Source: Cynocephalus volans (Eukaryota; Chordata; Mammalia; Dermoptera; Cynocephalidae). From it: a DNA stretch of 64,000 nucleotides. The position numbers and the translations under genes are program-made. Positions 1 to 13,370 of the stretch are shown here, piece by piece (positions within the stretch are counted from its first letter, which is position 1; every line of letters begins with the position of its first letter). The stretch covers positions 49,525,427 to 49,589,426 of the forward strand of contig NC_084472.1 in assembly GCF_027409185.1 (NCBI RefSeq), in the 5' to 3' direction. The notes under the pieces were generated by a model. The model searched no databases. It had not been told where the DNA came from and saw only the letters and a list, made by a program, of their open reading frames with translations.

Positions 1-2323
1 TCATTTTGTTTCACTATAAAATATCGATATATGTCTTAATATGAGGGATTGATTATAACCAAAAATAATTATTTTGCAGATGGAAGAGTTATGAAATACT
101 TGTTACTTTCTCTTTACTTTAAGCATTTCCCCTTCTTCATATATTAAAGCTATCCTTTTCTTTTCGTTTATATTTTACTTTCTTTTTTAGTCATTATTTT
201 CCTTAAATGATGATGCATTTTCTTCTGCATCCTATTGTATAAATTCTTGTAGTTCCTAACATTATTTGTGTGCTTAACTTTTCTGTGATATAGTTTCTCA
301 GAATAATTTAAAAAGTATATCTAGATACCTGAGAATGTGAGTGTGGAATTAGAATTGGAAGTTTATATGGGAAAGTTTTTATTCTTAGTGATATTATTAC
401 ATTTGGGCTTATCAACAGTGCATTCCTGGTAACCCTATATCATGCCTTAGGCTCTGGTAATTTATTATCATCAGTTGTCTAACCCTTTCATTTTGTTATA
501 GACAGAGTCTGTCACTTCCTGTCTTCTTTTTTGATTGTTTCTCAGTTGAGTACCTTATTTTTGAATGTATTTGCTGACTGTAATGCCAGTTTGGAATGCC
601 ATCTCTGCCACTTTCTTGCTTTGAGACCTTGTACAAGTTACTTCTCTAAATGTTAAAGATGGAGAAATAAAATGTTTCAGGGTTGTGAGGATTCAATTGA
701 TTAGAAAATGAATATGAAGTACTTAAGGCAGTTTCTAACTTAGGGTGAGATCTCTTATAAGTTGTAGTAGTGGTGATGATTATCCAGAATATTTTATTTT
801 TTCCTTTTAGCCTCATTTCTCAAGTTGTTTCAGTGGTACCTTCCCCCACTTCCCTCCAACCTGGGATAATAACAAGCTCACTTGATGTTTAACTTCTGTT
901 ATACTTCTTATTTTCTAATTTCTTATTTTCTTATCAGTTGGTTTGTGTACTAGCAAAGTATCATAGCTGCAATATTTTGCTTTCAATTGGACCCAAAATG
1001 AATGACATGTTTAAGAGTAAAATTTTTGAGTGCATTTAATCATTTTAGTAATTAGGTAATATAACTTCTGGCTTGTATAATTAATATTATCAATGGTTTG
1101 GCCTAGTACCTTGTATTCAATAGCTCATTTTTGGAAGATTGAATTTATATTGTGACAGGTATGTTTGTAGATAAAACTAACAATGGATTGATGAGAAGAA
1201 CGAATAGACTTTAGTTTGAGATCGACAAATTATTGTCAACCTGCTATCAAAAACAGAATTGAAAAGGAAGTATTAAAGGTAGTATTCTAAAAGGTAGGGT
1301 AAAACCACAACTAGGTAATTGCTTTTTAAAAAAACTTTTTATTACGGAAAATTTCAAACAAATACGTAAGTAGAATAGTATAATAAACCTCTATGTACCC
1401 AGCACCCATTTTCAACAATCAGGTAAATGTTTTTTGCTAACAGTGGGTGGATGTGCAAACTATGTTGGTAAAGAGTTGGGGAAAAGACTACCTGGGAGTG
1501 AGAAAAAGCTCATACCAGATTACGAATCAAATATGTCAGTACATAAGTACCATTTATTAGGAAAAAAAATAGCATTGTGACATTTAAGTGTTATAAAAAG
1601 CTTCTTAGATATTGGAGTTCTTGAGTTACAAACGTTATAGTGATCATTAAGAGATAAATAGGATGAATTTATTTATTTTTGTGACTAACAATTTGATTTG
1701 AGGAATATTCTTGTTTATGCTAGGGATGTCCTTTACTACCCCTTGAACATCAGTAGAAAAATTAATATTTATTGAGCATTATTAAATATACCAAGTATGC
1801 CGAGAATTAATTCAGTGTATTTATACAACACCTCAGTGAGATAAGTGGGACCACAAGTGTAGAAAATGAAGTTCTGATAAATAAATTATACCTAAGATCA
1901 TATAGTGGGTGGGACTGGGATTTGCACTACAGAATTTTAATTTCAAAATTGTTGCCTTGAAGAAGGAGAACATGTAATTGCGGTCCCATTAGAAACTCTT
2001 ATGAATTCATGGGGTTTTTTATTATCGTTGGGTAACTAACAGTGTTTAATGGGAAAATTATGCTGCTTATTTCAATCAAATGAGCTTTTGGAGCATAGTC
2101 TATAGTTGAGTGCTTATCTCTTTTAAGTTGGGGACTAATATCTTCAGTTTCTTTGAAGTTTGAAAGAAGAAGCAGGGAGATAAGTAGGGGTTGGATTCTG
2201 GTATTAGTTTAAGTATAATTACCATGCCACATTGATAAAAAGCATATATATCATGGTTATTTCTTGGTGATCACTTATATTGGAAACTTAATTACTATCT
2301 TGTATCCTTTAAATCCTGCTTAG
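1..2323 (+). other. C18orf54: Intron of the C18orf54/LAS2-like gene, left edge
   Basis: AT-rich non-coding sequence that ends in the acceptor before position 2324. Two old repeat traces can be read. A MIR-like stretch lies at about 560-720, with wording typical of that family such as 'gagaccttgtacaagtta'. A short L1-like remnant lies at about 1325-1435. No open reading frame or RNA gene is supported. Upstream exons of the gene must lie left of the window. Confidence 0.6.
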
Positions 2324-2426
2324 CAAATCTCCTGTTCCTGTTAACTCTGATGATAATCCTCAACAAACTTCAAGGGCAAAGTATGCTGAAGGAGTTCTTG
2401 AAGACTTTTTAAATAATGATAATCAG
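2324..2426 (+). CDS. C18orf54: C18orf54 exon, fourth from the end
   Basis: This 103-nt exon follows the acceptor 'aaatcctgcttag' and ends in AATCAG before donor GTGGGT. The first base completes a codon from the preceding exon; the remaining 34 codons are open and encode [14 protein letters not shown], then [14 protein letters not shown]. It ends on a codon boundary (phase 0), which matches the phase at the start of the next exon. Confidence 0.78.
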
Positions 2427-5400
2427 GTGGGTGAACTTAAATCTTTTTAACTTATTAAAAGAAGATTCATGGCTAACATATAAGTATTTATTTCTAAATT
2501 ATTTAGATGTTTTAAAACAAAAAAGACACAAATCTTCTCCCCAGCACACATCAATAAAACCATCACTCCTTCCAGAGTTATTGTAATTTTATTTTAGAAT
2601 TTTAAAATATAGGAACCTGGGATTGAATTCTACAGATAGCCTAAATTGGCATTACAATTTTCTTTTTCTGGAAAACATTTAAAACAGATAATTATAGCGT
2701 AAATTATAGTAAAATTCTCATAGAGCAGTTGATTATTGAGTGTTGTGTTTCTAAGATACAATGATAAACCTCTATAATTTAAAATAGGAAAACTATTACC
2801 AATTTTACAAAATCAGCTTATGTGTATCTTACAAGTAACCCCCCAAATAAAGTATAAATGTATATATCTGCACATAAGAAATAATATTATAATTTGACTA
2901 TTAGATATTGAAGTAATACATTTGGGATCTTTTTTTTTTTGTAAGTCTCATTTAAAAAAAAAATCGATTATGCATATTCATGAGGCACAAAGCTGATTGT
3001 CACCACCTGTGTTCAAGATGTGATTATCAGATCAATACTATGAGTATGTCCATTACCATAAATTGAAGTTACATTTGGGATCTTAACATCTAGAGGACTG
3101 GAAGGTTTGAACACTCAAAATAAAAATTAGCTAAAACATTTAATGAACTATGTCTTTCCCTTGGTAAAATTTACTAGAGAAACTTGAAATGAGAGAATAA
3201 GCCAAGCACCCATGGAGGAATAGCTTTACACGTAGAGGTCATAGTAAGTTTAGAAGCCCGAAGGCAGAAATATGTTTGGCATGTTTATAGAGTCTCAGAG
3301 TCCGATCAGTGTAGCACAATCAAAATAAGCAAGGGAAAGACTTGTAAGAGGCAAAGTTGGAAAGGTAATCAGGCGCCAGATCATATAGGCTCTTGTAAGC
3401 TATGGAATGAAGATTTTATATTTTATAGTGAGATGAGAAGTCACTGGAGGGTTTTTAGTGGAGATCTACATTTTAAAATATAAAATGGCAGCTGTATGGA
3501 GTATAGTCTTGAGAGGAACTGGAGCAGGAGGAGCAGGGAACCTAGCTGGGAGACTATTGTCATCTTTCAGATTAAGGATGGAGATTTGGGTTAGGGTAGG
3601 TAGATTGGGGGTGGTCAGAAATTGTTAGATTTGGGATGTATTTTGAAGGTAGACCTCATAGGATGAAGACACAGAGGATTCAAAGGATGAATCCAAGATG
3701 TTTGAGCCAAGCAACTAGAGGATTAATGGTGCCATTTACTAAGGCAAGGAACATTGGTGGAGGAACAAATTTGGGGAAGTTTTTTGAAGTTTGAGGTGGA
3801 TGAGTACCCCAATACCCTGTTCCCTGCCCACACATAAACAATCTCACTACCAGGGTCTTTTTCGTTTTTGGATTTCTTTTGTTTGTTTGAAGTAATTTTA
3901 GTTGTACAGAAAGTTATAAAAATAATACAAAGATTTCCCGTGCCCCTTCTCCCAGCTTACCCTACAATTAACATCTTATGTAATCATAGTATAATGGTTA
4001 CCAATAGGGAATTAACATAGATACAAAACTGTAGATCTTCTCATTACCCCAGTTTTTCTATCATGACCTGTTTTAGGATCCAGTCTAGGATCTAACATCT
4101 CATTTAGTGGTCATGTCTCCTTAATCTACTTCACTCTGTGCTGGCTTCTTAGTATTTCCTTGTCTGTCACTTCAGAAGTGTCACTTTTGAAAAGTACTGG
4201 TCAGTTATTTTGTATATAATTCCTCAATTTGGGTTTGTCTAAAGCTTCAGTGTGAATAGAATGAGGTTATATATTTTTGGCAAGAATAACAAAGTGACGT
4301 AGTACCCTTCTCAATACATCATATTAGAGAGTTTATGATATGTTGATATCATAGATACGTTGATATGTTAATGTAATAATATAACAATATATAACAATAT
4401 AATATTATGTTAATGCAGGTGGTGTTAACTTTGAACACTTGGTGGCGTTACTGGCTATTTCCTTAATGAAGTTACTGTTTCCCATATCTTAGGGTTCTTT
4501 GCGGTTATGCAAATATCCAGTTTCTCATCAAACTTTCATCCACTAAATTAGTATCCGTTGGTGAATCTTGTCTTTTCTTCTATATTTATTCATTTATTGA
4601 CTCAAATTCTTGTGTAATGAAGAGCTATACTTTCTCTCCCATTTACATGTTTATTAAATTATGTCAGTAGGGACTCATAAATATTTATTTTATTCTAGGT
4701 TTATAAAATAATATTATTTATGTCGTTGTTCATACTGTTCAGTTTAGGCCATTAGGAGTTCCTTGAGGTTGGCTCCTGTGTCCTTTTGCCTTGTCCCTAT
4801 TCTTTTTTGAATATTTTTCTGAGGACTGTGGTACTTTTTATTGGAAAATGATGTTTAGAAACAAAGATCTAGGTACTAGGTGTGCTTATTGCTACTGCAT
4901 TGTTGTTCATTCTAGATTCTCACAGCAGGCAGACCTAGGAAACATATTTGTTTACTATCCCACACATGCTTCCACATCTACATTTCTGTATCTATGTGTA
5001 TGTGTATATGTGTAAAATACATATTATGTATAAAATCATGGGTTCATACTGATACCTCAGATTCCAGTCCAATACCAGAGGGTTTGTTTTAGCTTTTCTC
5101 ATTCCTTATTTATATCTTTCTCCCCCTCTGATAATTCTGACTCTTATTATCTACAGTAGATTTACTTATTTGTTCAGTCTTAGTATACACATAAAGTTGT
5201 TTCAGAATTGCTAACCTATATCCCTGTAAGAAACAAATTTATTAACTAGATTACATTATTTGTACATTGTTCTTTTTGTCTTTAGCCTTACAATATTCTG
5301 TCAAAATACTGTTTTCCAAAGTTACGTTAGGTTGATTATTTTCTTCCTATCTCCCTTCGGTTTGTGGTTGTGTTGTTTATTTATAATACTGTTAGGTAGT

Positions 5401-8400
5401 TCATTCGTTATTATACAGATTGGGTTCTTCCCACATTCTGCCTTATTTAAATTGTTCATTTTTTGAATATGTGAAACATTTCTCTTGTTTTAAGAGAAAT
5501 GTACAAAAAGTTGTACCCAGAGACATTCACTACCAGGTTAATGACCAGTCTCCGAACAAATTATATCACACATACCAATATTTATTAAATGTTCATTAGT
5601 AATAGCACAGAACAGTTTATATTATCTTTTTTTGTGGTCTTCTATCTTTTTTTGGTACTCTGAGCACCACATTGCATGAAAAGTTTATTCAAGTCAGACA
5701 TAACATATTCCTTAAGTAGACTTTTGTAACCCTTGTGGTTGGCATTGGGCAACCAGAAATTCTAAACTAGTGGCTGGGTGCAGATCATTTGGACATAATG
5801 CCTCACCGTCTTACTTTCTTCCTTTGTGGTTAAGTAGTTTTCTCTAGCAGTATATTTTCGTTTCTTGCTATTTATTTTTAGTACATCTCTTATAAGTGTT
5901 TGGCTTACAAATAACATGTTATAGTTATAAGCAAATATTTCAGACTAATAACAACTTAACTTTGATACCTAAATAAAGAAAAAAACAAAGCTACCTGTAT
6001 GCTTTCATGTCATTCCCCCCTACTTTTTGACATTTTCTTGTTTCATATTACATCTTTCAATATTGCCTATCTCTTATATGGTTGTTGTGTATGTTAGTGT
6101 CTTGTTAGATTTGTCCTATAGTCTTAATACTAAGGAAATAAATGGTTTATTCACCACTCTTATAACTCTGGAGTATTCTGAGGTTGTCTGTGTACTTGCT
6201 TTATTAACAAGTTGTGTATTTTCAAGTGTTTTCTTGCTACTCCTTGGTGTCATCTTTCACGATTGTAGAACTGTCTTTAGCATTTCTTATTAGGCAGGTC
6301 TAGCGTTGATGAGTTCTCTTAGCTTTTTTTTGTCTGGGAAAGACTTTATTTTTCCTTCATATTTGAAGGTTAGTTTTGCCAGATAGAGAATTCTTGACTG
6401 ACAGTCTTTTTCCTTTAGTATCCTGAATATGTCATCCTGTTCTCTTCTGGTCTGTAGGGTTTCTACTGAGAAATCTGCTGAGAGACATTTTGGGGCTCTA
6501 TTGAATGTTATGTGTTTTTTTTCTGTTTCCTTTCAGTATTCTTTCTTTCTCTTTGGTTTTTAATAATGATTATGATGTGCCTTGGAGTGTTCCTCTTTGG
6601 ATTGAGTTTGATTGGCAGCCTCTGAACTTTCTTTACCTGCATGCTGTCACCTTTCTCCATATTTGGGTAATTTTCTGTCATTATTTTCTTGAATCTGCTT
6701 TCTACGTCTCTTCCTTTTTTTCTCTCCTGGCATGTCGGTTATGTGGAGCTTATTTTGTTTGAGGGAGTCCCATAATTCATGTTTTTCTGTTTAATTTTAA
6801 ATTCTTTTTTGTGTTTTTTTGCTCTTTTGATTAGATAATTTCATATGTTTTATCTTTGAGCTCACTGATTCTTTCCTCTGTTTGATTAGGTCTGCTGTTA
6901 GAGCTTGCTGTCAAGTTTTTCAGTTTAGATGATGTATTCTTTATTCGAAGAATTTATATTTGTGTTTTTTAAATTGATTCTGTTCCTTTGTCAATTTTGT
7001 CATTCTCTTGCTGAGTTGTTTTCCAGATATCACTTAATTTTCTATCTGTATTTTCTTGTGACTTTATGAATATACTTAAGAGGGTTATTCTGAATTCTCT
7101 GTCAGATATTTTATAAATCTGCTATTCCTCTAGGTCCGTTACTGGTGCTTTGTTGGTTTCCTTTGGTGGTGACATATTTTTCTGTTCTTTCTTGATCTTT
7201 GTGTGTTGATGCCTGGGCATTTGAGGAGACTGCTGCCTCTTCAAGGTTTTATAAGTGTTCTTTGGTGGTGTTAGACCTTCACTGGTTAATTTCAGAGCTT
7301 TGTCTCTTACCTGTGCTTTTTTTCTTTCTGAAGTGAATTATTAACTACCACTACCACTTAAACTCTTCTCTGGAACTAATATGCTGTCCTGGGGTTAATT
7401 CCAGAATTGGAGGAACTTCCTGTGGGCACCAGAAGTTGAGCCCCGTGCTAGAACTAAATTGCTACTTTGCTGCTGATTCTTTGGGGAAGACTTTTTGGGG
7501 AGATTGGATTTTACTTGTCGCTGTTTTAATCACTTCTGGGTCTCTACAGATATGATTGGGCTTTGTGGAAATACTGGCTTGGGACTGAGTTTTTCCTGCT
7601 AACTTTGCCCCCTGCAAGTTCTGTCACCCTGACCGGTCTCTACTGAGTGGCTCTCATGCCAATTAGAAGGTACATTAGCTGCCTACACTGTGCCACAATG
7701 TTCCCCCAGTGGGCCAGTCTCCTCTTCTTTCTTCAAACACTTCCCATGGTTCAGGCTGTGCACAACCCCTCACAATGACTCGCTGACCTCTGGGTGGCTT
7801 TCTTCTCTGGTTGGCTATGGCTCCTTGCTCCTGTGTGGGACCAGAGGAACTCTGCCTGTGGCTGTGTTGTCCTGGGGGCTGGTATGGTGCGCTCTCAGGC
7901 CCTCTTCTCCACTGCATACTCTAAGCAGCATCACACAAAGGGTGTGGCTGTGGCTTTTCTAGCTTCTGGAAGCTTCTTGGTATGTAGCAACTTTTTGCCC
8001 CACACTACACCAGAAGCAGCAGGGGCTCGATACAGTCTGAGCAGTCCCTACTCCCTATTGCCGCAGCTTCTCATGCCTTCACGAACTCCGTGGGTCTGTA
8101 CTCCTCTTCCCCTGAGCTCCATTGCTCCCAGGATGGCAGACTTTGCTTTTTAGTAGTTGTGAATTGATTGGTTGTAATGGAGAGTGATGCTGGGAATTGT
8201 CTATTCTGCGATCTTGATGACATCACTGTCTCTTTAAAAATTTTTATTTTATTGTGGTAAAATATACATAACATAAAATTTACTATTTTAACCGTTTTTA
8301 AGTAGATACAGTTCTGTGGCATTAAGTACCCTTACGTTATGTGTAGCCATCACCATCATCCATATCCAGAACTTTTTCATCTTCCCTAACTGAAACTGTA

Positions 8401-11400
8401 TCCATTAAACACCAACTCCCCATTTCTTCCTCCTTATCCTGTGGCAAGCAGCATTCTACTTTCTTTCACTATGAATTTGCTACTCTAGGAACCTGGTATG
8501 AGGGATCTTCAAAAAGTTCATGGAAGGATTAGTATTATCTTTTACTTCAGTTTTTCCACGAACTTTTTGAAATATGCTTGTATAAGAATCATAAAATATT
8601 TGTCCCATTTTGACTGGCTTACTTCACTCAGCATTATGTCTTCAAGGTTCATCCATATTGTAGCATACATCAAAATTTCCTTCCTTCCTTAGACCAAATA
8701 ATATCCGATATATATCTATGTACCACATTTTAATTATCCATTTATCCATCAATGGACGCCTGGGTTGCTTCTACCTTTTGGCTATTGTGAATAATGCTGC
8801 TGTGAACACGGGTGTTCAAATATCTGTCCTAGTCCCTGCCTTCACTTCTTTTGGATATATACCTAGAAGAGAAATTGCAGGATCATATGGTAAATTCTAT
8901 GCTTAATTTTTGAGGAATTGCTGTACAGTTTTCTACAGTGGCTATACCATTTTACATTCCCACACCCTGTTTCTTATATTGTGTTCATATAACTGTGGAA
9001 TTATCTTTAAAACCTTCTTAGCCATTCTGCTTGCCTTAAATATCTTATGGTAGTCAACAATTTCCTATAGAATTGAAGCTAAAATAGTACATATACTGTA
9101 TTGTCTATGCAGAAATATGCTTAATCACTGACATCTTAGGCCTTTTTGCTGCTTTGTGGGTAGCTATCAGGACACAACAACTGATTGGAAAGATGTAAAA
9201 TAATAGATGGCAGGACTTTCAAAAAGAAGTTTTAAAATATCCCTTACAGATTATCTTAAGAGAAACATGACCACCTTATGTGTTTAAGTGCTGTTGCCTT
9301 CTCTGGACCAGGTAAGGTCAGTAATAATTGAGGTATAAGTGTTATTTAGGTAGCAAGGAATATGTGGCTCATGTAGAGGTGAAATGCCAGCATTCTTTCT
9401 ATGAAAACATATTTAAAAGTGTGCAGAGAATACTTTATTTGAAATTTTATTTCTCACTCAGCTGATAACCAGCTTTATTTACATACCCGAAAAGAGCACG
9501 TTGGTTTACCTGATCTCTGAGGGTCCTTTTCATTTCTAAAACTGTGATTTTTAAATGTACTAAATGAATTTGTTGTAAATGTAAACATGTACTATTCATT
9601 TTAAAAGAGCAAGGACTAGAAAGCATATGCCAAACTTTTTAATTATGATTGTTTCTAAATAATTTCATCTGGGGACTGAATATGGGGAAGTGGTGAGTTG
9701 TAATTTCAGTTTTTAAAACACTTTATTGACATGTATTGTTTGGATTTTTCATTAATTTTATATTGGGGGGAAAATAATAGAAAATAAAACTTTTCCCCCC
9801 AAATTTGAATGGTTAATCTTATACTGTCATCTGTTTTAATATTAGACCTGTACCCTTTCTGGAGGCAAACATCATGGTCCTGTTGAAGCCCTGAAACAAA
9901 TGTTATTTAATCTTCAAGCAGTACAAGAAAGTTTTAGTCACAATAAAACATCAGAGCCAAAAGAAGAGATTAAGCAAGTAAGTACAAACTTGATTTATGA
10001 ATTGAGATCTGTGAATTTATATAAAGATGCCTTCCTGTATCCTTTTTAGTTGTTTATCTCTGAACAGATTATTCTATTTGGTTTATAAATCCAACATCTT
10101 ATTTAGATTTAATGAGGTTACAACTATAGTATGAAAGGGTTGTAAGAATTGTTTTTAATGCCCTACAAAATTAATCAGTAGGGCCCAGCTTCTTGTAGTT
10201 ATATTTGGGGAGGCATAAAACACCTTTTCAACATTTGACTGCTCCACACACCTTTGTCATCTGAAATTTAATTTTGTTACCATGTGTTCTTGTTGTGAAT
10301 ATAGTTATGTAAAGTTTTATTTTAGGACCGTGTTTTTTTAATTTGTGTATTTTCTAGGAATTTGAAAATCTGTTTCTGCTTAGGGCTGCTATTTTATAAA
10401 AGATAGATTTTCTTCACAAAGGTATAGTGTTTAAGAGCCTAGAATTTATATTCTTTCAAGTCTGTGAATTCCACTTCTTCTTACTAGCAAGTGCAATATT
10501 TGTATAAATCACTTAACGTCTTTAGTTTGTTTTGTTTTCTTTTTAAAAATTTATTAATTTGTTTTTTAAGAATTGTGTATATTTTTTGATGTACAACATG
10601 ATATTTTGAAATATGCATACATTGTGAAATGGCTAAATTGAGCTAATTGACATGGATTACCTCACATAGTTATTTTTTGTGGTGAGAACACTTAAAATTT
10701 ATCTTAGTGGATTTCAAGTATATTGTTATTAACTACAGTGACCATGTTGTACAACACATCTGTTAAACAGATCTCTCCTCCTGTCTAACTGAAATTTTGT
10801 ATCCTTTGACCAACATCTTCCCTGCCCTCCAACCCTGCTTTGCTCCAGTTCTTGGTAAACAGCATTCTACTCTCTGCTTCTGTGAGTTAGACTTTTTAGA
10901 TTTCACATATAAGTGAGATGTGGTATTTTTCTTTCTGTGCCTGGCCTATTTTGCTTATCAGTTTCCTTTTCTGTAAAATGAGGTTGTTGAGAAGACGAAA
11001 TGAGACAGATAATAGTACTCAGTATGGTGTTTGGCACTGAAGGAAGTGCTTTTTACAAGGGTATAGGGAAAGTACAGCCAAGAGGGCAGGTCTGAGATAT
11101 CTGCAGTTATGCACCTGGGCCCCAGCCCGGAGCCAAGGGCGGATAGTTCCCAGAAATAGACAAGTCAGTTAAAGTTTCAAGAGTGCCCCTCAGCTGTTTC
11201 AAGGACTCCCACTTGACCGAAGTTCACCCCTGGCTTGATTTAAACTAACCAATTAAACTTGCTTCTCGCTTCTGTACCCGCGCTTATTTGAACTGACCAA
11301 TTAAACTTGCTTCTCGCTTCTGTACCCGCGCTTTTTGCTATAAAAAGGACCCAGGAGCTCTACTCGGCGCGCCAGTCTTTCGAAAGACTGAGTCGCCCGG

Positions 11401-13329
11401 GTACCTGTGTGTTCAATAAACCTCTTGTTTTTGCATCCGAAGCCGTGGTCTCGCTGTTCCTTGGGAGGGTCTCCCTGAACTGACTGACTACCCACTGCGG
11501 GAGTCTTTCATTTGGGGGCTCGTCCGGGATCGGAGACCCCCACCCAGGGACCACCGACCCACCAACGGGAGGTAAGCTGGCCAGCAGTCGTTCTGTGTCT
11601 CGTTTCTGTGTCTCGTTTCTGTGTCTCGTTTCTGTGTCTCGTCTCTGTGTCTGACTCAGTGATTTCGACTGTCCCTCAGGGTGCGCACATTTTGGTTTCG
11701 GGTTTGTTCCGGGTTGATGTGTGAGTAGCGAACAGACGTGTTCGGGGGCTCACCACCCGGCAATCCTGGGAGACGTCCCAGGATCAGGGGAGGACCAGGG
11801 ACGCCTGGTGGACCCCTTGGCAGAGGATTATTGTGTTTTGGTCTCACCGCGTCTCGGGAGGCGCGCTCTGCCATCGGACTCTTTCTTCTATTTCTACGGC
11901 ACTCGGTCTCGTCGCCGTTTCTGGTTTCTTTTTGTCTTAGTTGTGATAGGTCTTTGCGTCGTCGTTCCCCTATTGGAAATTTTCGAGATGGGGCAAGGTG
12001 CCCTTACGCCTCTCTCCCTTACTCTAGATCATTGGAAAGATGTCAAAACCAGGGCTCACAATCTGTCCGTGGAGATCAAAAAAGGAAAATGGCGGACTTT
12101 CTGTTCGTCTGAGTGGCCCACATTCGGCGTAGGTTGGCCGCCAGAGGGAACCTTTGATCTTACTGTCATTTTTGCAGTTAAAAAGATTGTTTTTCAGGAG
12201 ACCGGAGGACACCCGGACCAGGTTGCCTATGTCGTGGTATGGCAAGACCTCGCCCAGAATCCCCCTCCCTGGGTGCCACCCTCCAGCAAAGTCGCTGTTG
12301 TTTCGGGATCAGAAAATACTCAAAGGCCACCTACAAGGAAGCCTTCCGCCCCTCCCCAACCCCCCGTCCTCCCGACACCAGATGACCTATTTTCTCTCTC
12401 TGAAACCCCACCTTACCCGGCGGCTCCGCTGCCCCCTCTGGCCCCTCAACCAAACAGATCGGCACCAGGACGAGCACCCAGTGACCCCAACCCTGAAGGA
12501 CCGGCTGCAGGGACTAGGAGCCGCCAACCTCGCAGTCCGAAAGGCGACTCGGGTCCTGACTCCACCGTAGCTTTGCCCCTCCGAGCCATAGGGCCCCCAG
12601 CCGAGCCAAGTGGCTTGGTCCCTTTGCAGTATTGGCCTTTTTCCTCAGCAGATCTTTATAATTGGAAATCTAACCATCCTTCTTTTTCTGAAAATCCAGC
12701 AGGACTCACGGGACTCCTTGAGTCTCTTATGTTTTCTCATCAGCCCACTTGGGACGATTGCCAACAGCTCCTACAGATTCTTTTCACCACTGAGGAGCGA
12801 GAAAGGATTCTCCTAGAGGCCCGCAAAAATGTCCTTGGGGACAACGGGGCCCCCACTCAACTCGAGAACCTCATTAATGACGCCTTTCCCCTCAACCGAC
12901 CTCAGTGGGATTACAACACAGCTGCAGGTAGGGAGCGTCTCCTGGTCTACCGCCGGACTCTAGTGGCAGGTCTCAAAGGGGCAGCCCGGCGCCCCACCAA
13001 TTTGGCTAAGGTAAGAGAGGTCTTGCAGGGACCGGTAGAACCCCCCTCGGTTTTCTTGGAACGCCTGATGGAGGCATATAGGAGATACACTCCGTTTGAC
13101 CCCTCTTCTGAGGGACAGCAGGCGGCAGTTGCCATGGCTTTTATCGGCCAGTCAGCCCCAGATATCAAGAAAAAGTTACAAAGACTAGAGGGGCTCCAAG
13201 ACTTTTCCTTACAAGATTTAGTGAGAGAGGCAGAAAAGGTGTACCACAAGAGAGAGACAGAAGAGGAAAAACAAGAAAGAGAAAAAAGAGAGACAGAAGA
13301 GAGAGAGAGACGGCGCGATAGGCGCCAAG

Positions 13330-13370
<41 letters not shown>

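Larger units (their letters stand above)
2427..9845 (+). other. C18orf54: C18orf54 intron filled with L1 and other old repeats
   Basis: A 7.4-kb intron. It contains a small 5'-truncated retroposon (2932-3069), an antisense L1 3' fragment (about 3885-4330), AT-rich sequence, an L1-type 5' block (about 6290-8215) and an antisense L1 3' segment (about 8225-8960) carrying an 86-bp palindromic MITE. Short open frames here are repeat-derived or chance. The stretch 8960-9845 shows nothing I can name. Confidence 0.6.
11038..11510 (+). repeat. 5' LTR of the gammaretroviral provirus
   Basis: 473 bp, bounded by TGAAGGA and TCTTTCA, a short imperfect inverted repeat. U3 runs to about 11,366; R starts near 11,367 with 'gcgcgccagtc'; U5 follows the AATAAA signal at 11,415-11,420. 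It is identical by eye to the copy 5,739 bp downstream. Identical LTRs mean little time since integration, or a conversion event between them. Confidence 0.95.

Noticed and set aside
7675..8153. Overlapping short frames on both strands at 7,675-8,153
   Set aside because: They lie within the degenerate L1-type 5' block; composition explains them.
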